DNA of 64,000 nt, from assembly GCF_003946505.1 (NCBI RefSeq), contig NZ_RHON01000001.1:62001-126000 (forward strand), in the 5' to 3' direction. This DNA is from Companilactobacillus mishanensis. GTDB lineage: Bacteria; Bacillota; Bacilli; Lactobacillales; Lactobacillaceae. Under the pieces are notes generated by a model. The model ran no database searches. It saw only the letters and a program-made list of their open reading frames with translations, and was not told the origin of the DNA. This document shows, piece by piece, positions 58,479 to 64,000 of this stretch (positions within the stretch are counted from its first letter, which is position 1; each line of letters begins with the position of its first letter). Both the position numbers and the translations under genes were made by a program.

Positions 58479-59262
58479 GAATCTATATAACTACGAAGCA
58501 AATATTACTGATCCAAATCAAGAAGTTTACGTATTTTTGCATGGCTTCCTTGGTAGTAGTCATGATTTTGATCGAGTAACTGATGAGTCAAATTTCCAAT
58601 GGTTAAAACTGAATCTATTAGGATTTGGTGAAAATCGAAATCAGGATGTGGATCAGGCTGATTTTGTACAAGCTAATCAGATAAATGAATTAGAAAGTAT
58701 ATTTGCAAAATTAAAATTAACGAGGATGAATTTGGTTGGTTATTCAATGGGTGGCCGAATCGCCATCGCATATGCTTTGAAGTATCAATCAAGATTGAAC
58801 AAACTGATTTTGGAAAGTACCACCGCCGGTATCGAAGATAGTCAAGCTCGAAAAATACGACAGGATCATGATGCAAAACTAGCAGAAAAAGTATTAAAAT
58901 TCGGTATGGAAGAGTTTATTGCATACTGGGAAAATATGCCGTTGTTCAAGACACAGAAAGACGTTAATGATACTAGTTTTGTGTTTATGCACAATCAGAG
59001 ATTGCATCAAAATCATAATAATGTGGCATATTCCTTATTAAAAATGGGGACTGGTTCACAACCCAATTATTGGCCAACAGTTTCCAATCTGGGTGGTTTA
59101 AAGGTATATATCATTGTGGGGGCAAAGGATTCCAAGTTTGTTCAAATTGGCGAGCGGTTATCTCAACACATAAACAATTCTCAAATTTTCATCGTTGAAA
59201 ATGCTGGTCATAATGTTCATTTTGAATTACCGGAAGAGTTTAATAAAGTTATTATTCAATAA
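58456..59262 (+). CDS. menH: SHCHC synthase MenH (alpha/beta hydrolase)
   Basis: A 268-aa alpha/beta hydrolase that eliminates pyruvate from SEPHCHC. The oxyanion region is VFLHGFLGSSHDFD (about residues 25-38), the nucleophile elbow GYSMGGR (about 94-100) and the catalytic His is in ENAGHNVHFELPEEF near the end. No ATG is available; the TTG at 58456 with GGAAGTGAG 10 nt upstream is preferred, though TTG 58435 or GTG 58441 is possible. Overlap with menD and position identify it as MenH. No menB, menE, menC or menA follow. Confidence 0.85.
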   Translation: MLSIKVNKNLYNYEANITDPNQEVYVFLHGFLGSSHDFDRVTDESNFQWLKLNLLGFGENRNQDVDQADFVQANQINELESIFAKLKLTRMNLVGYSMGGRIAIAYALKYQSRLNKLILESTTAGIEDSQARKIRQDHDAKLAEKVLKFGMEEFIAYWENMPLFKTQKDVNDTSFVFMHNQRLHQNHNNVAYSLLKMGTGSQPNYWPTVSNLGGLKVYIIVGAKDSKFVQIGERLSQHINNSQIFIVENAGHNVHFELPEEFNKVIIQ

Positions 59263-59431
59263 TCATCAGTTTAATACGGTTGAAGCTTGTCTAATGTAAT
59301 GAAAATGTTTGATTAATGCATTTGTCAAAAAATTATAAATTAAATTTAGTTTTCAAATAATTTATGTTTTTCGATGATAAATGTTAATATTAAACTACTG
59401 TTATATTTCATTAATTTTAAGGGGATTATTT

Positions 59432-60253
59432 ATGATCAAGTTCATTGGTACTGATTTAGATGGTACCTTACTTAATAGCCATAGCCAGATTTCTGAGGAG
59501 AATTCGGTTGCGATCCGTAAGGCTGTTAACGCTGGAATAACATATGCAATTTGCTCAGGTAGGACTTTACAATCAGTTAAGGGCTTTTTTGAGAATGATT
59601 TGAAAACGAATGGTTACATGGTTTTATTAAATGGTGCAGTTATCTTTGATCCAGATGGCAACAAGATAAGTGACCGTCCAATGGCAACAAGCGTTGTCGA
59701 TGAAATGTTGATGCGTTCTGAAAGAGATGGATTTAAGGTAGTTCTGGATGGTTTAGATTCGACATATGTGACTGATCCAGAATTAAGTGGTGCCACATAT
59801 TATGAGGGAGTCAGTAAGTATAATGTGTTGATGGATTCAGTAGCTGATTTAAGAAAACTGAATAAGAAACCTGATTTTTCGATTTATAAAGTTTGTTTTA
59901 GTGCACATCCAGATAAATTATCTGAATTAAAAAAGAAAATTGAATCATTTACTTCACTGCCAGTTGTCATTAGTCGTTCAGGTGCAAGTTATTATGAGAT
60001 AAATGCTCTTGATGTCACAAAAATGTCTGCTTTACAAAGAATTTCTGCAGTAACTGAAATTCCAATAACTGATTTTATGTGTTTCGGTGATTATGGTAAT
60101 GATCTTGATATGCTAAAGGGTGTCGGATTTGGCGTAGCGATGGATAATGCAATCAGTGAAGTCAAAGAATCTGCTGATTATGTCACCAAGACTAACGATC
60201 AAAATGGTGTTGCTTGGATGATCGATAAAGTTTTGAAAAATGAAATAGTATAA
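59432..60253 (+). CDS. Cof-type HAD-IIB phosphatase
   Basis: A 273-aa haloacid-dehalogenase hydrolase. Motif 1 is GTDLDGTLLN (6-15), motif 2 CSGRT, motif 3 Lys in the KMSALQRI region, motif 4 GDYGNDLDML. The C2B cap lies at about 80-185. Cof-type enzymes dephosphorylate sugar phosphates, flavins or pyridoxal phosphate, so the substrate is open. AAGGGG before the ATG; an extended -10 (TGTTAATAT at 59382-59390) may drive it. Confidence 0.9.
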   Translation: MIKFIGTDLDGTLLNSHSQISEENSVAIRKAVNAGITYAICSGRTLQSVKGFFENDLKTNGYMVLLNGAVIFDPDGNKISDRPMATSVVDEMLMRSERDGFKVVLDGLDSTYVTDPELSGATYYEGVSKYNVLMDSVADLRKLNKKPDFSIYKVCFSAHPDKLSELKKKIESFTSLPVVISRSGASYYEINALDVTKMSALQRISAVTEIPITDFMCFGDYGNDLDMLKGVGFGVAMDNAISEVKESADYVTKTNDQNGVAWMIDKVLKNEIV

Positions 60254-60254
60254 A

Positions 60255-60295
60255 AAAAGTCGATACTCTTAAATTTTGAGTATCGACGTTTTTTA
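60255..60295. terminator. Bidirectional terminator HAD gene / NCS2 permease
   Basis: GTCGATACTC/GAGTATCGAC, a perfect 10-bp stem with a 9-nt loop, with T runs on both strands. Confidence 0.9.
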
Positions 60296-61633
60296 TATAG
60301 ATTGCATTTTATTATGCGGCGATGGCATTAAGATATTTAGTAAAATTGCAGTTATCGCGGCAATCGCAATAGGTGAGCCAAGTAGATATTGCAATAATTG
60401 TGGAGATTCTTTAATAACAGAATTTGGCAACAATACCAGCGCTAAGGTCAAGATTATTGGGAGTCCAATAATATAAATATCTCGATCAGTGGTATTCAGT
60501 CTTCGGATCACATTAAGTCCATTCAACATGATAGTTACACAAATGATGGCAAAGACTCCACCAATTACTGGTGCTGGAATTGCGGCTAAGAAGGCAGCAA
60601 CTTTACTGAAGAATCCCAGAATAATGAACCATAATCCAGCAAAGAAAAAGACTCGCTTGCTAGCAACACCGGTAATGGTGATAACTCCGGCGTTAGTTGA
60701 ATATCCGGTTACAGGAGTTGTACCAAGTAATGCAGCTACAAGACAGCTGATTCCTTCGCCAATAATTCCCATATTCCATTGCTTACTTGAAATTTTGTGA
60801 TTAGTCACGGCACCCATTGCAAACCATGTTCCTGTGGTTTCGGTAGTAATCACAGCGTATATAATAATGAAAGTTACGATTGCCGAAAGTGAAAAATGGA
60901 TTCCATAATGGAAAACAGTTTGTTGTGGAAGGCTGACCCAGGATGCGTCAGCAACGGTTTTCCAATCAAAAAGTCCCATCATTGTTGAGACAATCGTACC
61001 AACGGCTAACGCTAAAATGATTGATCCAGTTCTAAAGAATCGCTTAACACTAGGAAAACGCATGCTTATTCCAACTGCAACAAGTAGTGTCAGTGCTGTG
61101 ACGGTAGCCAGAATCATATTATTATTGATATTGCCACTAGCTTCAAAAATATTATCGTTAAGTGCTGAAGGAATCAGTGAAAGTCCAACACAAGTTATAA
61201 TAGTTCCTCCAACTAAAGCAGGCACCAATTTATTGATGATTTTTTGGAAGATTCCTGTCGCTCCCATAATTATCAAAATTACTGCTCCAACTAATAATGA
61301 GCCAATCAGTGTGCCCATTCCGTTTCCATTTACTCCACCTGATGCTAGAACCACACCGGCAGCAGCTCCCAATGGAACAAAAGAGGGACCCTGTGATACT
61401 GGCATTTTCATGAAGACATAAGTTTGTAGAATCGTTCCTATACCAGCAGCTAAGAAAGTGGACTGAAGCAGGCCCATTTGGCCAGATAGACTCATTGACA
61501 TCATTCCGGCAAGTATTATTGGTGGTACGTAAATATCCATAGCTAGGACATGTTGGAGGCCCAAGAAACCTGATTCTGCCAAGCCTACTTTATCGTTTGG
61601 TCCTACCAAAAGATTGGTATTATTTTCGGACAT
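60293..61633 (-). CDS. NCS2 family nucleobase permease, probably purine (xanthine/urate) type
   Basis: A 446-aa nucleobase:cation symporter with about 12-14 spans. Family segments: GLQHVLAMDIYVPPIILAG (helix 1), GPSFVPLGAAAG and the NCS2 signature STNAGVITITGVASKRV. The NAG-V-x-x-TGVAS wording resembles xanthine/urate permeases (E. coli XanQ, Bacillus PbuX) more than uracil permease UraA. Start: AAGGAG 7 nt before the ATG at 61633; an ATG six codons earlier lies upstream of that ribosome site and is less likely. A structured leader may precede it. Confidence 0.87.
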   Translation of the reverse strand: MSENNTNLLVGPNDKVGLAESGFLGLQHVLAMDIYVPPIILAGMMSMSLSGQMGLLQSTFLAAGIGTILQTYVFMKMPVSQGPSFVPLGAAAGVVLASGGVNGNGMGTLIGSLLVGAVILIIMGATGIFQKIINKLVPALVGGTIITCVGLSLIPSALNDNIFEASGNINNNMILATVTALTLLVAVGISMRFPSVKRFFRTGSIILALAVGTIVSTMMGLFDWKTVADASWVSLPQQTVFHYGIHFSLSAIVTFIIIYAVITTETTGTWFAMGAVTNHKISSKQWNMGIIGEGISCLVAALLGTTPVTGYSTNAGVITITGVASKRVFFFAGLWFIILGFFSKVAAFLAAIPAPVIGGVFAIICVTIMLNGLNVIRRLNTTDRDIYIIGLPIILTLALVLLPNSVIKESPQLLQYLLGSPIAIAAITAILLNILMPSPHNKMQSI

Positions 61634-61669
61634 TTTGGTTCTCCTTTTCATTTATTTATATAAATATTG

Positions 61670-61741
61670 AGAAGTGAGAACTTAGGTGAAAAATCCGCCT
61701 TGTCAGTGGAAAATACTGATAGGTGATAATCAATCACTTCT
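61670..61741 (-). promoter_or_regulatory. Candidate structured leader of the NCS2 permease
   Basis: On the minus strand AGAAGTGA and TCACTTCT (61741-61734 and 61677-61670) would form a perfect 8-bp closing stem around 56 nt that include a TCAGT/ACTGA hairpin and a GTGAT/ATCAC repeat. It does not match the purine riboswitch core, and no terminator follows it. Confidence 0.35.
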
Positions 61742-61891
61742 TTGTTTATAATAAATATTAGAATATCACTGATAATAGTATTAATAAAGACCAAAATGTT
61801 CGTGTTTTGCCCATAAACCGCAATCATTCGTCCAAAAATAATTTATACGTTATAATTGTTTTGTTATATAAGTCTGTTTGAGGAGGATCTT

Positions 61892-62884
61892 ATGAAGAAA
61901 ATTATTAATGATGTTGAGAACATAGTGCCTGAAATGGTTTCAGGTCTAGTACGTACGAATTCAGATTTGGTAAAAGAGATTCCTGGTACTACAGCAGTGG
62001 TAAGAAACGATGCTGGTTTTGCGTCTGCTGATCAAGTGGGTATTGTCTCAGGAGGTGGTAGTGGTCATGAACCACTTCATGCTGGGTTTGTTGGAGATGG
62101 AATGCTGTCCGCAGCTGTCGCAGGTCAAGTGTTTACCTCACCAACGCCCGATCAAATTTATGAAGCAATCAAGGCCGTTGATAAAGGTAAAGGTGTCCTA
62201 TTGATTGTCAAAAATTATTCCGGTGACGTTATGAATTTTGATATGGCTAAGGAAATGGCAGAAGCAGAAGACATTAAAATCGGTACAATAGTTGTGGACG
62301 ATGATATCTCAGTTGAAAACAGTGAATTCACTCAAGGGAAACGTGGAGTTGCTGGGACTGTTTTAGTCGAGAAGATTCTTGGTGCAGCCGCACGTTCAGG
62401 CATGGCACTGGATGATTTAGTAAAGTTGGGTAAGAAAGTTGTTGATAGTACAAAGACAATCGGAATTGCACTGAAAGCAGCAACAGTCCCAGCAGTTGGA
62501 CATCCTGGATTTGACTTGGGTGAAGATGAAATCGAATTTGGAATTGGTATTCATAATGAACGTGGATATTCAGTTGAAAAAATTCAACCTTCTAAAAAGC
62601 TTTCTCAAGAATTAGTAGAAAAGATTACCGGTGAGTTTTCTGACAAGTCAGGAGATTTTGCTATTCTTGTCAACGGAATGGGCGCAACACCATTAATGGA
62701 GCAATATATTTTCGCAAATGATACTTTAGATGCGTTGAAGGCGAAAAATATAAATGTTAGTTATAGTCGTGTCGGTAACATGGTCACCTCATTGGATATG
62801 GTCGGAATCTCATTGACAATAATGAAGGCAGACCCTGAATGGATCAAATGGCTTAACGAACCAGTTAAAACAATTGCATGGTAG
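61892..62884 (+). CDS. dhaK: Dihydroxyacetone kinase subunit DhaK
   Basis: A 330-aa dihydroxyacetone-binding subunit of the PTS-dependent kinase. GGGSGHEPLHAGFVGDGML (about residues 51-69) forms part of the binding site, and the His that covalently holds dihydroxyacetone is in GIGIHNERGYS (about 218). AGGAGG lies 5 nt before the ATG; upstream in-frame ATG at 61856 is discounted. First of dhaKLM. Confidence 0.95.
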   Translation: MKKIINDVENIVPEMVSGLVRTNSDLVKEIPGTTAVVRNDAGFASADQVGIVSGGGSGHEPLHAGFVGDGMLSAAVAGQVFTSPTPDQIYEAIKAVDKGKGVLLIVKNYSGDVMNFDMAKEMAEAEDIKIGTIVVDDDISVENSEFTQGKRGVAGTVLVEKILGAAARSGMALDDLVKLGKKVVDSTKTIGIALKAATVPAVGHPGFDLGEDEIEFGIGIHNERGYSVEKIQPSKKLSQELVEKITGEFSDKSGDFAILVNGMGATPLMEQYIFANDTLDALKAKNINVSYSRVGNMVTSLDMVGISLTIMKADPEWIKWLNEPVKTIAW

Positions 62885-62893
62885 GAGATCAAT

Positions 62894-63478
62894 ATGAAAA
62901 TTGAATTAAATGATGCTGAAAAATGGATAAATTTATTCGTTGATAAGTTAGAGAAAAATAAAGCAGAACTGAACGAACTGGATACTGCCATTGGTGATGG
63001 TGATCATGGTACAAATATGGATCGTGGTGCTAAAGCCGTCAAAGACGCGTTTGCAAAGAAAACACCAGTTGATTTATCTGAGCTTTTTAAAACAACTGCA
63101 TTTGCAATGATCCAAAAAGTTGGGGGAGCATCAGGTCCTTTATATGGAACTGCCTTCTTGGATATGTCAAAAGCAGCTAAGGATAATGATGATTTGTCTG
63201 CTTTAGTACAAATTGGTGCCGATGGCATCAAACGTCGTGGACAATCTGATGTCAAAATGAAAACAATGATCGATGTATGGCAACCAATTGCGGATGATCT
63301 AAAACAAGGTCCGTTGACTGACCAACAAGTTACAGATGCCTTGGAATCAACCAAGGATATGGTTGCTACCAAAGGTCGTGCAAGTTATTTGGAAGAAAAA
63401 TCAGCAGGACATTTGGATCCTGGTTCTCAATCAAGTGCATATCTGTTCGAATCTTTGATTGAAGTTATCGGAGGTTAA
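62894..63478 (+). CDS. dhaL: Dihydroxyacetone kinase ADP-binding subunit DhaL
   Basis: A 194-aa all-helical subunit that holds ADP, which DhaM rephosphorylates to ATP in place. The Mg/ADP motifs are LDTAIGDGDHGTNMDRG (about 28-44), VGGASGPLYG (about 76-85) and GRASYLEEKSAGHLDPGS. GGAG precedes the ATG 9 bp after dhaK. Confidence 0.95.
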   Translation: MKIELNDAEKWINLFVDKLEKNKAELNELDTAIGDGDHGTNMDRGAKAVKDAFAKKTPVDLSELFKTTAFAMIQKVGGASGPLYGTAFLDMSKAAKDNDDLSALVQIGADGIKRRGQSDVKMKTMIDVWQPIADDLKQGPLTDQQVTDALESTKDMVATKGRASYLEEKSAGHLDPGSQSSAYLFESLIEVIGG

Positions 63479-63481
63479 AGT

Positions 63482-63850
63482 ATGAAATATGGAATTGTTA
63501 TCGTATCCCATTCAGTGAAAATAGCTGATGGTGTGAAGGATTTAATTTCTGAAGCAGCGCCAAGCCTTTCAATTACTGTTGCTGGTGGTACAGATGAAAA
63601 TGCAATCGGATCGTCGCTAGAGAAAATTCAAAAAGCATTTGATGAAAATATTGGTGATGAAATCTTAGCTTTCTATGATCTTGGTAGTTCTAAGATGAAT
63701 TTGGAAATGTTCATGGAAATGACCGATAAGGTAGTTCATAAATATGATGTTGCTTTGGTTGAAGGTGCATATACTGCGGCAACTTTGGCTGAGATTGATT
63801 CACCGTTAGAGACTATTGAAAATAGTTTGAAACCATTAATTATCAAATAA
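63482..63850 (+). CDS. dhaM: PTS-dependent dihydroxyacetone kinase phosphotransferase subunit DhaM
   Basis: A 122-aa EIIA-man-like subunit that carries phosphate from HPr. The active His is in VSHSVKIADGV (H9), and VAGGTDENAIGSS and DLGSSKMNLEM are typical. It is the short, single-domain form of Firmicutes, without the HPr and EI domains of E. coli DhaM. GGAGG is 9 nt before the ATG, 3 bp after dhaL. The operon is complete. Confidence 0.95.
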   Translation: MKYGIVIVSHSVKIADGVKDLISEAAPSLSITVAGGTDENAIGSSLEKIQKAFDENIGDEILAFYDLGSSKMNLEMFMEMTDKVVHKYDVALVEGAYTAATLAEIDSPLETIENSLKPLIIK

Positions 63851-63862
63851 AAGACATACCAT

Positions 63863-63910
63863 GACAATATATTGTAAATTGATGTTTAATTTATAATATA
63901 TTGTCTTTTT
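63863..63910 (+). terminator. Terminator of the dha operon
   Basis: GACAATATATT/AATATATTGTC, a perfect 11-bp outer stem with an inner TAAATT/AATTTA stem and five T. Confidence 0.75.
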
Positions 63911-63926
63911 ATTTGTAATATATTGT
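63864..63926. repeat. Three copies of a palindromic 12-mer
   Basis: ACAATATATTGT (63864-63875, a perfect palindrome), ATAATATATTGT (63893-63904) and GTAATATATTGT (63915-63926). The first two are the arms of the dha terminator; the third lies outside it. The rest of the window, to 64000, is AT-rich without a gene. Confidence 0.5.
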
Positions 63927-64000
63927 TATTTATGTAATCAGTAAGGTTGATATATTAATGTTTATTGATTGATAAATCAAAATATAGATTATTTATTCAT

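Noticed and set aside
61812..61825. cre-like site between the NCS2 permease and dhaK
   Set aside because: Only about 11 of 14 positions fit and the first TG is missing, too weak to claim.
61652..61860. Purine riboswitch before the NCS2 permease
   Set aside because: The conserved loop and junction sequences of the purine aptamer are not present on the minus strand; only an unassigned structure remains.

Overview
The window looks like ordinary chromosomal core of an AT-rich, low-GC Gram-positive bacterium of the Lactobacillaceae. The pointers are RNA polymerase epsilon (rpoY) next to RNase J1, a second RNase J, a D-lactate dehydrogenase beside a pyruvate dehydrogenase operon, a SufCDSUB operon, a tyrosine T-box, PyrR-type attenuators and strong AAGGAG ribosome sites. 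Companilactobacillus or a close relative would fit, but that is an impression from gene content and protein wording, not a tested placement. I see no rRNA, tRNA, CRISPR array, insertion sequence, prophage or obvious pseudogene.

Layout. 1-5.4 kb: 3' part of mnmA, an orphan membrane protein, a histidine phosphatase, a TPR protein and recD2. 5.4-9.0 kb (minus strand): lipid kinase, rnjA, rpoY, def. 9.0-15.4 kb: a 336-bp gap holding a promoter, a 34-codon ORF and a hairpin, then ldhD and pdhABCD with a cre-like site on the pdh promoter. 15.4-26 kb: UPF0223 gene, inositol-phosphatase-like gene, typA, ftsW, ylbG, rsmD, coaD, sepM, comEA, comEC, holA. 26-34.5 kb: rpsT (minus), rpsO, rnjB, TPR gene, tuf, tig, clpX, ysxC. 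34.7-40.6 kb: sufCDSUB and a convergent phosphatase. 40.7-48.5 kb: T-box, tyrS and an NhaC-type transporter, then two tandem PyrR attenuators and pyrBCFED. 48.5-55.4 kb: thioesterase, M20 deacylase, padR plus a DUF4097-like protein, YfcC-type transporter, xylB. 55.5-64 kb: menF-menD-menH, HAD phosphatase, NCS2 permease (minus), dhaKLM.

How the genes fit together. ldhD and pdhABCD compete for pyruvate, and dhaKLM delivers dihydroxyacetone phosphate to glycolysis. PyrD is of the long, quinone-dependent type, and three menaquinone genes lie 7-10 kb away, so the two sets may be linked physiologically. Translation, folding and RNA-turnover genes (tuf, tig, clpX, both RNases J, rpoY, def, rpsT, rpsO) make up most of the housekeeping part.

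No clearly new defence or mobile system is visible. The observations most worth checking are regulatory or architectural: a leaderless 34-codon ORF that runs into a terminator-like hairpin before ldhD; two tandem PyrR attenuators with no gene between them; a class-2-like PyrD with Cys at the catalytic-base position; a padR gene with a palindrome over its own -35 box, coupled to a repeat-rich DUF4097-like protein; and unexplained leader structures before rnjB and the NCS2 permease. All start choices, promoters and hairpins were read by eye.
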